DNA of 64,000 nt from Ascaphus truei (taxonomy: Eukaryota; Chordata; Amphibia; Anura; Ascaphidae), in the NCBI GenBank assembly GCA_036426205.1, contig WSYH01000665.1, positions 1-64,000 of the forward strand, written 5' to 3'. The notes beneath the pieces are model-generated. The model searched no databases, was not told where the DNA came from, and saw only the letters and a program-made list of their open reading frames with translations. The position numbers and the translations under genes are program-made. Positions 31,180-41,213 of the stretch are shown piece after piece; the first letter of the stretch is position 1; every line of letters starts with the position of its first letter.

Positions 31180-32198
31180 TTAAAGTGTGGAATCTTACAT
31201 CAGGAAATTAGCTTTGTGGACAAAAGCTTTAGACATTTCATCTAGCGTCCTCAAAAGAGAGGAGTAGCTATATTGATTCATAATAAGTTACCCTTCAAAG
31301 TAGATAAAATCAGGAGAGTCAAGGAAGGCAGATTTTTAATAATAATAGGTACACTTCAAAGTAGTCATCTAATAATGGCGAACGTCTACGCCCCTTGTGA
31401 AAATGATCCTCAATTCTTCAATTCGTTTTTCACAATATTGAATAAGATAGCAGAGGACAACATAATCTTAGCAGGGGATTTCAACAAGACCATTGACCCA
31501 ACACTTGACAAAACATCTCAGAAACAGAGGGGTAAGAACGACGGTACAGTGGCGCTTCTCACGGGACTAAAAAGACATAGTTAGTAGACATATGGAGAAA
31601 CAGCACCCTGGAGAAAAAAGCATCACTTTTTACTCACACAACAGTTACAGTACAATTGATTACTTCTGTTGTATCCAATAGACTAGTCCCGCAGATCGCC
31701 TATTCCAGGAGCCATGATATTTCATGGTCAGATCACGTACCCATAGAGCTACAGTGCTCACAAATTAGACTAGATAGCCCAGGAGCAAATTGGAAACGTA
31801 ATGAATAAATTCTAAAGATCCCAGAGAACACAAATTCTCAAGGAAGAATTAGTGCAATTTTTCAGGATAAATAGAGACAGCGTGAACTCTCAAACAACCT
31901 TATGGGAGGCCCACAAAGCTACTCAGAGGCACATTAATTAACATAGCAGCCAGTAAGAAAAAGAAGAGAAATGGAAAATTAAACCAGTTAAAAACGAAAA
32001 TGGACAAGCTCTCTATCCTTCATAGCAGAAGTGGTAGAGCTGAGATCTTCCAAGAGTTAAAAGATGGGAGAATTGAACTGAACTTGCTCATCACCTCCCA
32101 GGCTGAGAAAACACTGAGTTTGTCAAAAAGGAAATTTTTAATTGCGGATAGTTGCACTATGGGTAAATATAAGGCCACTTTGAAGGTGTCTAAAATTA
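31180..32198 (+). pseudogene. L1/Tx1-like LINE endonuclease fragment
   Basis: The apurinic-type endonuclease of ORF2 is recognisable: RGVAILIHNKLPF (about 31258), IMANVYAPCENDPQFF, IILAGDFNKTIDPTLDKTS (DFN catalytic motif) and, after a frameshift near 31580, YSRSHDISWSDHVPI (the terminal SDH motif). It would nick target DNA to prime reverse transcription. The reverse transcriptase is absent and stops accumulate after about 31870. The 5' part (30710-31180) is not recognised but may belong to the same element. Confidence 0.78.
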
Positions 32199-32242
32199 CT
32201 GCCTGATGAAGAACTTTTCTGTTTGAAACGTGTAGCGGATTA
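32199..32242 (+). ncRNA. Hammerhead-like ribozyme motif
   Basis: CTGATGA at 32203-32209 is a perfect first core box, followed by A, stem II GAAC-TTTTCT-GTTT, GAAAC (32225-32229) and GTGTA. Stem I can pair CTGC with GCGG (one G-T pair). It is one of three copies with an intact CTGANGA box. Confidence 0.6.
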
Positions 32243-32585
32243 ATTGTTTATTACACCAGGCTCTATGATATTTGGTCACCACGTCTGTCTATGCACTGTT
32301 GGTATACATAGCCACCTATTTTTTCCCCTTCGTTCGGGACAATAGGAAGCGATAGCAAGCGACGGAGACGCGGGGGCTTCCTCCATACGGGTACTGCAGT
32401 GACGCATGAACCCAGAAGTAGTGGAGCTACGTGCTGTTACCGGCTAATCCCAGCGCGCGGGATAGATCCAAAAAAACACAGCATCCCCCTTATTCTCCTG
32501 AACTATAGAAGTGACAATATCGAGCCCGATTGTTTATAATCTACTGGACTGTGCTTTATATCTGTGTAAGCAACTACCTGCATTA
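32199..32585 (+). mobile_element. Penelope-like terminal fragment
   Basis: Begins with a hammerhead-like motif and ends at the CR1 tail. It is non-coding; a truncated terminal repeat. Confidence 0.5.
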
Positions 32586-32828
32586 TTAGTTACATAGTTA
32601 CATAGTTACATAGTTACATAGTAGATGAGGTTGAAAAAAGACGTACGTCCATCAAGTTCAACCTATGCTAAATTTAGACAACCGATACTTTATTCTAGAT
32701 CTATACTTACTTATTGATCCAGAGGAAGGCAAACAAAAAACCCCATTAAGGGGAAAAATTAATTCCTTCCTGACTCCAAGAATTGGCAATCGGATTAATC
32801 TCTGGATAAACATCCTTCCCATGTATAC

Positions 32829-35395
32829 TTATTTGGTATATCCCTGTATACCTTTCCCATCTAAAAAGATGTCCAACCTTTTTTTGAACAAATCTATTGT
32901 ATCTGCCATCACAGTCTCCATGGGTAATGAATTCCACATTTTAACTGCCCTTACTGTAAAGAACCCTTTCCTTTGTTGCTGGTGAAATTTCCTTTCATCG
33001 AACCTTAAGGGATGGCCCCGAGTCCTTTGTACTGCCCATGGGATGAATAGTTCTGTTGAAAGCTCCTTGTAGTGTCCTTGAATATATTTGTATATAGTTA
33101 TCATATCCCCTGTTAGACGCCTCTTTTCTAATGTGAATAAATCTAATTTAGCTAGCCTCTCCTCATAAGTTAGAATGTCCATCCCCTTTATTAATTTGGT
33201 GGCTCTTCTCTGCACTCTCTCTAGTTCCATAATGTCTTTTCTTAGGATTGGTGCCTAAAATTGTACTCCATATTCAAGGTGTGGTCTTACTAATGCTTTG
33301 TAAAGGGGCATAATTATGTTTACTTCCCTTCCATCCATTGCCCGTTTGATGCAAGATAAGATCTTGTTTGCCTTTGCAGCTACTGCATGACATTGGGCAC
33401 TATTGCTAAGCCTGCTATCTACAAGCACTCCTAAATCCTTCTCCATCAAGGATTCCCCCAATATATCTCCATTTAATTTGTAAGTCGCCTTTTTATTCTT
33501 GCATCCCAAATGCATAACCTTACATTTATCTGTATTAAACCTCATTTGCCATTTACCTGCCCACGTTTCCAGTCTCTCCAAGTCCTTCTGAAGAGAAATT
33601 TCATCCTGCTCTGATTCTATTACCTTACACAATTTAGTATCATCAGCAAAGATGGAGACTTTGCTCTCGATCCCAACCTCAAGGTCATTAATAAACAAGT
33701 TAAAAAGCAGGGGTCCCAGTACCGATCCTTGAGGTACTCCACTCACGACTTTAGCCCAACCTGAAAAAGTTCCATTTATGACAACCCTCTGTTGTCTGTC
33801 CTTTAACCAGTTTTCAATCCAGGTGCATATATTATTACTGAGTCCAATTTTCTTTATTTTGTACACCAACCTCTTGTGTGAAACCGTATCAAAAGCCTTT
33901 GCAAAATCTAAGTAGACCACATCAACTGCATTACCCTGGTCTAAATTCCTACTTACCTCCTCAAAGAAACAAATAAGGTTAGTTTGGCAAGATCTATCCT
34001 TCATAAATCCATGCTGACTATTACTAATAATTTTGTTTTCCATGAGGTATTCCTGAATATTATCCCATATTAAACCTTCAAGTAGTTTCCCTATTATTGA
34101 GGTCAGGCTTACAGGTCTGTAATTCCCCGGGTATGATCTAGCTCCCTTTTTAAATATAGGCACCACATCTGCTTTACGCCAATCTTGTGGTACTGAGCCT
34201 GTGGAAATGGAGTCCTTGAATATTAAATATAATGGTTTTGCTATTACTGAGCTTAACTCCTTGAGAACTCTTGGATGTATGCCATCGGGGCCAGGTGCCT
34301 TATTTACTTTAATTTTTTCAAGTCGCTTATGAACTTCTTCTTCAGTTAACCAATTGGTCATTAATATGGAGATTGTAGCTTCCTCCTGTGGCGCTACTAT
34401 TGAACTTGATTCTTCCCTGGTAAACACAGAGGCAAAGAATTTGTTTAATACCTCTGCTTTCTCCTTATCTCCAATAATCTGCCTACCCATCTCACACTGA
34501 AAGGGTCCTATATTTTCTTTTCTCATTTTTTTGTTATTAAGGTACTTAAAGAACTTTTTAGGGTTGACCTTACTTTCAATTGCAATCCTTTTTTCATTAT
34601 CCATTTTTGCTAATTTAATTGCCCTTTTGCAATTTTTGTTACATTCCTTATAATTCTGATACAATGTCTCTGTCCCTTCTGACCTAAAGAATGTAAACGC
34701 CTTCCTCTTCTTGTCCATTTCCTCCCCGACCTGTTTATTTAGCCACATTGGTTTTGACTTATTTCTTTTATACTTATTACCCAAGGGTATACACTGATAA
34801 GTGTGCTTTTCTAACAATGTTTTAAAGACTGCCCATTTATCTTCTACCTTTTTCCCTGCAAAAACATCATCCACTTGTATTACTACTAGATTAGACCTCA
34901 GTTTATTAAAATCTGCCTTTCTAAAGTTTAAAGTCTTTGTTGAACCCAAGTAATCTGTTTTTGATAATTTATTTCAAATGAGACCATGTTATGATCACTG
35001 TTACCCAAATTTTCCAGACCTTGAATATTTGTTATTACTTCTACATTGTTTGATATGACCAAATCCAGAACTGCCCCGCTCCTGGTTGGTTCCTCAATAA
35101 TTTGGGTCATATAATTATCTTTAAGCACCCCCAAAAACCTGTTTCCTTTTGTTGTAACGCTAATCTCATTGCCCCAGTCTATGTCTGGATAATTAAAATC
35201 CCCCATTATGCAAACATGACCCAGTTTTGATGCCTTCTCCATTTGCAAAAGTATTTTAGCTTCCTCAATCTCACAGATATTTGGTGGTTTATAGCATATT
35301 CCCACAAATATTTTCTTTATACTTTTACCTCCACTGCTAATTTCTATCCACAAGGTCTCTACATTTTCATCATCATTTTTCCTTCATAGACATCA
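32829..35395 (-). pseudogene. CR1 ORF2: endonuclease and reverse transcriptase
   Basis: The endonuclease part has CIMGDFNYPDIDW and NLGNSDHNMVSFE (catalytic N/D and SDH). A frameshift near 34940 leads into the RT frame (564 codons), with APGPDGIHPRVLKEL, NYRPVSLTSIIGK, VYLDFAKAFDTVSHKRL and GVPQGSVLGPLLFNL, and the intact catalytic box FADDTKLC at about 33630-33650. A stop at about 33255 replaces the tryptophan seen in copy 1 (VQFWAPIL), after which the C-terminal QRTRGHPLRFDERKF and FFTVRAVKMWNSLP continue to 32829. With one frameshift and one stop this is the best preserved retroelement frame in the window. Confidence 0.9.
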
Positions 35396-36446
35396 TCCCT
35401 TATAATAGGTTTTAAATCTGGTTTAACATATAGACATACTCCACCTCCCCTTCTATTTGTTCGATCCTTCCGAAAAAGAGAATAACCCTTTAAATTAACT
35501 GTCCAGTCATGAGTTTCATCCCACCATGTTTCAGTAATGCCTATGATATCATACTGCTCCCTTGTAGCTATTAATTCAAGCTCCCCCATTTTATCTGTCA
35601 GGCTTCTTGCATTAGCAAGCATGCATTTAAGTTTTTTTTCAGCCTGTACTATTATCTTATCTGCTCCTTCCTTTCTGCTCCCACTTGGTTTAGTCTTTAG
35701 AAGTTTTCTAGTATTACCTCTATTTACTATGGGTATCTCACTGCTTGTCAAACTTGCACTTGCCCCCATTCTACCTCCATACCACCTTGTATCCGCCTCT
35801 ATTCCATTTAGTTCATCATCTGTTTCATTCCCCTCCCCCCTCCATCCTAGTTTAAAATCTCCTCCAACTTTTTTAGCATTCTCCCCCCCTAGCACAGAAG
35901 ATCCCTCTTCATTGAGGTGCAATCCGTCCCTAGAATATAGATCCCACCTCTCAGAAAAGGAGTCCCAGTGCTCTAAAAACCTAAACCCCTCCTTCCTACA
36001 CCACTTTCTTAGCCATGCATTAACCTCCCTGATCTCTGACTGTCTCCCTGCGGTAGCGCATGGCACTGGTAGTATTTCAGAAAATACTACCTTGGAGGTC
36101 CTTGCCTTAAGCTTTTGGCCTAGATTCCTGTAATAATGTTTTAGGACCCTCCATCTTCTCTAACTTTGTCATTGGTGCCAACATGTACCAAGACCGCCGG
36201 GTCAATCGCAGCCCCCCCCAACAATGTGTCTACCCGATCCGCAATGTGCCGAACCCGAGCACCCGGGAGACAACAAACTGTTCGGTTCATGCGGTCCTGG
36301 CAACAGATTGCCCTATCTACCTTCCTAATAATGGAGTCCCCTACCACCACAATCTTTCTTTGCATCTGAGCATCCTGAGTCCCCACTGTGCTGGAGGAAC
36401 TATTCCCCTGGCTGCTAGAGGAATTAGTATCCCCCAGCCTTGCCAT
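35359..36446 (-). pseudogene. CR1 ORF1 with SGNH-type esterase domain
   Basis: The esterase signature blocks are visible on the - strand: KIVVVGDSIIRKVDR (block I, GDS serine), VLVHVGTND (block III, G-N-D) and LYSRDGLHLNEEG (block V, D-x-x-H). CR1-like LINEs are known to carry such an esterase in ORF1; its role in transposition is unclear. A frameshift near 36140 separates the first two blocks from the third. Downstream, RKEGADKIIVQAEKKLKC and the NARSLTDKMGELELI start of the endonuclease are in the same open frame. The N-terminal coiled coil seen in the copy at 43671 is missing. Confidence 0.85.
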
Positions 36447-36450
36447 TTCA

Positions 36451-36619
36451 AAAATACAGAATTTGGTTTGAAATCAGTATGTGTGTAACTTCCAAAGTTG
36501 ACAAAGTCAGGGTCACTTTCTTTCAGTAGTGCTTCTAGATCTTCAATAATAGCCATCTGATCAACTGTAATATCAATTGCCTCATTGTGAGAAATTTGAT
36601 CTGATGTAACAGCGTCATT
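36451..36619. other. Short unassigned segment between CR1 and Penelope
   Basis: On the - strand it encodes MAIIEDLEALLKESDPDFVNF, open into the CR1 side. It has no recognised family; it may be part of an unrelated element. Confidence 0.3.
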
Positions 36620-37060
36620 ATAGTAGCAATAAGGTTACAAGGGAAAACAGTTACATCAGGAGTTACTAACAAAGTCTACAATATTACAAGTTTCATTAAT
36701 TGTCAGACAACGCATGTGGTCTATGCCTTACAGTGTAGCTGTAATTTACAGTACATTGGTAAGACAAAAAGACCGTTTAAAATGCGCATGTTAGAGCACC
36801 TGAGAAATGTTAAAAACATACCAAAAATAATAGCAAAGGGTATGCCATTAACTCCGCTTTTGAAACACTTTAAAGAAGTGCATAATAGTGAACCTGGTTG
36901 TATTAAATTTAAGGGACTTGAAAGTGTATCACTAGGTAGTAGACAGGGAAATAGAGATAATCATTTATTGAAACGGGAGCAATTTTGGATTTATGAAATG
37001 CATACTAGACATCCCTATGGTTTCAATGAACTAATTGAATTGACTCCTTTTTTAAGATAA
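36620..37060 (+). pseudogene. Penelope-like GIY-YIG endonuclease (C-terminal fragment)
   Basis: The frame reads YNITSFINCQTTHVVYALQC, then NLQYIGKTKRPFKMRMLEH and LLKHFKEVHNSEPG, ending FGFNEL-like NELIELTPFLR with a stop at 37060. VYALQC and LQYIGKT form the GIY-YIG pair, with the arginine of RMLEH and a following glutamate. Penelope-like retroelements use this nuclease to open the target. The RT part is missing, so it is 5' truncated. A hammerhead-like motif lies 380 bases downstream in the same orientation, as expected for the terminal repeat. Confidence 0.85.
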
Positions 37061-38200
37061 GGTATTCCGTTTTTAATAAAATGAATTTATTAACATTTAT
37101 TTGCATTAACATTTATGTATGTTTTTATATTAATTTGTTTTTATTTAATCATTTGTTCTTTTTTCTTTTATTTATATACAGGTTTCAGCATGATTTGTTT
37201 ACATAGTATATCATTTATGTTGTTAGAGGTCTTTTTCCTGTATTTTTTCATAGGGGTGAGTGCAATGATTAATTTATACTTGCACATATCCCCCACATGA
37301 GTTGTCATACACCCTGTTGCCTAGTAACCTCATTTCTAGGTGTTTTAATCAGTGTAGCAATTAGGCAAAGTAAGGGTGTTTCTCTGAGGGGGCTGGTTTA
37401 TTCAATCAGTTGCCGCCTATATATGCGCGGATGACGCTGTACGTGACCTCCTGACGAAGTACTTGGTACGAAACGCGTAGAGGTCACGACAGGTCATCCT
37501 GCGCGTGTATGCTGGTAAGCTGAGACGGAGCCTGCAAGAGACAGCAGCGGTTTTTTCCATCTCCGCGGTGCCGAGATCCGGATCCTGTGCAGACAGCGCG
37601 AGTCTGCTGACTGTCTCAGTGTGAGTGTCCGTTTCCCCTTGCCAGTGCCCAACCTTATGGCGGTTTCTATACAAATCTGTTGATAGGTTGTTTTCATGTT
37701 TGTTTTTTTTCTTTCATGTGTTTTTATATAACTTTTACTGTATTTGTATACTGTGCAGCTTAGGGTTTAGTCACCATCAGGTGTTCTCCTGGGTAGTACT
37801 TAGCCGTCCAGCTGCACAGCTGTTCTGAGGTGGGGTTGGATCCCCTCAGAGTTTGTGTGTATTTTTAATAAATTACCCTCCACTAATCCCTGGTGCGCAT
37901 TTGTGCATTTTTTATTATCTTGTATTTCAGGGTGCCCTCCCCCCTTTTTAAGGGGGGTTCACCTAGATTTGAGAGTTTCTGGGGAGACGCTTTATGTACA
38001 TGTTGCAAAGGGATCATCCACACCATCATACAGCACGAGCACTGAATATCCTGTTTTTTCTACCTTCAGGCTTAGAGTACTGTACACGCAGGCGCAGTGA
38101 GGCGATTGACGCTCGGCTATGGACGGATTCAAAACACAATGGCAAGATTCCAAAAATTAAAGGCAGGCGCATGAAGTTCAAAGCTAAAGACATAATTTAA
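37061..38200 (+). mobile_element. Penelope 3' region / terminal repeat
   Basis: AT-rich 3' untranslated sequence (37061-37440), then the hammerhead motif, then about 700 bases without coding signal. The right edge is uncertain. Confidence 0.45.
37442..37488 (+). ncRNA. Hammerhead ribozyme candidate, best copy
   Basis: Stem I is a perfect 9-base pairing, CGTGACCTC (37442-37450) with GAGGTCACG (37480-37488). Between the strands lie CTGACGA (37451-37457), one A, stem II GTAC-TTG-GTAC (37459-37469 within the hairpin), GAAAC (37470-37474) and GCGTA (37475-37479). That is the type I hammerhead layout with a very short stem III; self-cleavage would be expected after A37479. The single A between the first core box and stem II is unusual and shared with most other copies here. 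Confidence 0.7.
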
Positions 38201-39040
38201 TTGCAAAAGGCAGTTCATCATAATAATACACCCCCAAATACAGTACAGTACGTAAAAAGCACACAAATCAACCATGTGCAGTCAAACGCACATGGCCGCA
38301 GTCAAAAGCTACTGTACAGCACAGTTTGAATATCGTAATACAGTAAGATGGTTTTTGCAGGCTTGTGGAGAAAGTAAAAATAAAAAAATTACAATAACAT
38401 TTTTTTAATTTTAAATTTTTTTTTTGGTCACTCACTCAGGCAAGCAAGCAGTGGTGGGCGAAGTTACAGGCGCATGCGCAGTAAATTCCTGCTGTCAAGC
38501 AGGAATGTGATTCAAACCAGACAAACGTTCAAAGGAATGGTGTGGGAGAGATGTACTGCATTGCACAGAAGATAAGTTGAAATACCCTGCAGTGCAGTTA
38601 ATTACCCTGAGCGGGTGGAGAGCGCTGTATACTATATGCCGAAATGTAACACTGTTACAGTACTGTACACGCCTTGCTTTTCAACAATTTTCAAATGAGA
38701 CATACTGTACAGCAGTGATAGATAGGAGATAAACTCCAGAATACCGTGCTCAGCTAGGTGGGAATCTTTGCAAAGATTGTATGCAGATGATGTATCAAGA
38801 TAATGTTCTAACATCCAGGAGGGAACAATCTACTATGATATGTACACCGTTAAATCCATAAGATTAACCCCTTCCTGTATCTGCAGGACCTGTATCTCCA
38901 GGTGAAGTCAGTAATAAATGTCTGACTACCTGAGAACAGTATATAGTCCCCTAGGAAGCATGTGGGTATTTAAGGATTAGTCCCCAGCCGTTTATGAACA
39001 GACTGGGGTACTCACGGTTGTGGAGGTGGATGTTCCTTCA
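38201..39040. other. Unclassified sequence
   Basis: Contains several TACAGTA words, a T-rich run (38400-38425) and no gene-like frame. I cannot assign it. Confidence 0.4.
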
Positions 39041-39187
39041 GCGTGCGTCACGCTAATAATCAGCATATGTTGGAATCCTCAAGGAGGTAGGAGCGGAGCA
39101 CAGCGGAATGGATGCAGGGGCTGAACACCAGGGTAAGTAAAAATCCTTTATTCCACGATCAACATCATGGTAGTGGATAGACAAACT

Positions 39188-39226
39188 TCTCTTACGCGTT
39201 TCAGGCTTTCGCCCTTTGTCAAAGAG
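39188..39226 (-). ncRNA. Hammerhead-like motif of Penelope element 2
   Basis: On the - strand TCTCT and AGAGA pair as stem I around TTGACAA, a stem II with GAAA loop (AGGGC/GCCT), GAAAC and GCGTA. The first core box has T and A where C and G are required, so the fold looks preserved but the catalytic guanosine is lost. Confidence 0.55.
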
Positions 39227-39958
39227 AACCAAATAATGCTGCAAGTGTCCCGCTGATATAGCCCTCTCCCCTCCGCTGCCAGCTGATCATGGATTCATAA
39301 TTTGTTGGCGCGAAATCGCCGAGCTGCAATCTGATTGGCTGTGTCATACAGCCAATGAGATGAATGGACTAACGTATTGCGTGCAGGGGGCGGCTCAGAT
39401 CAGCGGAGTAGCTGCAGCAGGTCTTTGGAACAAGTTAAAAAGCAGCAACAGTACATACAGTAGCGTTTGAAGCATGTTAAAAACAATATAAACATTGTGT
39501 TGCAAAAACGATCTATCAGGTTGAAATGGAGGTATGGAGTATAATACAGTGGGGAAAGAAATAAATCTATATACATATTATTTATAACAAGACTGCTATA
39601 ACAACCCACTGTATGGACTATGGGGTAATAAGGCTATATACAAATAGCCAGTTGTTTAAGTGAAGTCTAAATGTTCTTAAGGGTATATAACAGTTAGTAA
39701 TCCTGATATGTTTAGCTTACTGTTGATATGAAAATAGAACCAACATAATACACATTTTGCTCACCCACTTATACATATGTGTGTATACATTTCATGGTAA
39801 CCTATATAGTTATTTTTATTTTTATCCATGTATATCACACATATTATTTTTATATAGTGGTATGTTATTTCAATAATTGATAAAAAAGGTACAAATGGAC
39901 AGTATAATGTTAGTCATAGGATACATTCTAACATAGACATATTATTATTTGTTTTATA

Positions 39959-41202
39959 TCATTTCAAGAAATGTTTCAATTCCCAGTCAGTGTTCATACC
40001 ATTGGGAGCCAATGTTCCCAAGGTATATATCCAGTGCATTTCTCGACGATTGAGGAGTGATTCTCTATCACCTCCTCTCGGATGTATAGCTATATGTTCG
40101 AGAGCACTGAATGTTAAGCGATCTACTGAACCTTGATCACAGTTCTTAAAGTGTCTGGCCACTGGGTAATTGTCATCCTTATTCCTTATAGTTCTGATGT
40201 GTTCCCTGATTCTTATCTTAAGTGATCTTGTTGTTCTTCCAATATAATTACACCCACATGCACATCTAAGAACATAAATAACGAATTTGGAATTACATGT
40301 TAGAAATGAATTGATCCTATATTTGCGTCTAGTATATATGTTCCTTACTGATTTTATTGGAAGTGCGAATTTGCAGAAATTACATGTTCCACATTTGTGA
40401 AATCCCTTTGGTAGTTTTCTTTCTGTAACCAATCTGTCTCTATACATACTAGATGAAAGATGATCCCCCAATGTTTTGGCTTCCGGTATACTATTTTTGG
40501 ATTAGATTGTGTGACTTTGTCCAAATCTCTGTCTAATTTTAGTATGTTCCAATGTTTATTGAGGATTGATCGGATAGTATTTGATTGTTTAGAGTATGTT
40601 GTGATAAATAAGGGTACCTCTCCCTCTAGTGTGCCCCTTTTCTTATGTTTGTTGTTTTTATACCTAGATAGTAGATCTGCTCTATTGCATTCTTTCACGC
40701 TCTGAAAAGCATTTTCAATTATCTCATCCGAATAACCACGAGATTTGAATCTAGTTTTAAGTTGTTCTGCTTGATCGCTGAAAGACTTTTCCGTTGAGCA
40801 TATCCTTCTGAGACGGAGAAATTGACTCTTAGGAATACTATTCCACAGTGGTTTCGGGTGTGCACTGTTTGCTCTGAGCAGGGAGTTGCGAGAATGTTCC
40901 TTTCTGTAAATATTAGTTTGTATTGAAAGGTTAGTATCCACATATAAGTGGAGATCCAAGAAGTCAATGTGTTGGTCATGAACTGTATGCGTGAATCTAA
41001 GATTGCAGTCGTTGGATTCAAGATATGTAAAAAATAGTGAAAGTGTTTGTGCGTCCCCAGACCAAATTAGTAACAAGTCGTCAATATATCGACAGTAAAA
41101 CTCGATATAGTGTCTATATGGGTTAGTGTCACCGAAAATGTGTTGAGATTCCCAAAGTCCCATAAATAGGTTGGCATAGGAGGGTGCAAAGGAGGTCCCC
41201 AT
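39959..41202 (-). pseudogene. Penelope-like RT plus GIY-YIG endonuclease
   Basis: The RT palm and thumb read MGTSFAPSYANLFMG, YCRYIDDLLLIWSG (catalytic YIDD) and IDFLDLHLY, followed by LKTRFKSRGYSDEIIENAF. A frameshift in a C-run near 40462 moves to the second frame: HKCGTCNFCK (a cysteine motif), VIYVLRCACGCNYIGRTTRS (GIY-YIG), RIREHIRTIRNK, then a frame ending GMNTDWELKHFLK with a stop. The linker cysteines recall the Neptune branch. Only the RT N-terminus is missing. One frameshift in a homopolymer could be sequencing error. Confidence 0.88.
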
Positions 41203-41213
41203 AGCCGTGCCCT

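Larger units (their letters stand above)
32586..36450 (-). mobile_element. CR1 LINE, long copy 2
   Basis: The 3' end at 32586-32625 consists of TAGTTACA repeats followed by a TAGATGAGGTTGAAAAAAG phrase. From right to left on the - strand the order is ORF1 with an esterase domain, apurinic-type endonuclease, reverse transcriptase, 3' untranslated region. It is missing only the 5' end of ORF1. Three sister fragments lie at 11281, 41214 and 44111, so the family is abundant here. Confidence 0.9.
39041..41213 (-). mobile_element. Penelope-like element 2
   Basis: It runs right to left: RT and GIY-YIG coding from 41213 to 39959, about 730 bases of 3' sequence, and a hammerhead-like motif at 39226-39188. 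The 5' end is cut where CR1 sequence begins (GTCGTCCTTGAATATTAA, about 41214). Orientation is opposite to the Penelope fragment at 36620. Confidence 0.8.

Noticed and set aside
36451..36556. Small acidic protein (EDLEALLKESDPDFVNF)
   Set aside because: Too short, flanked by transposon fragments, and open into CR1 sequence; no family recognised.
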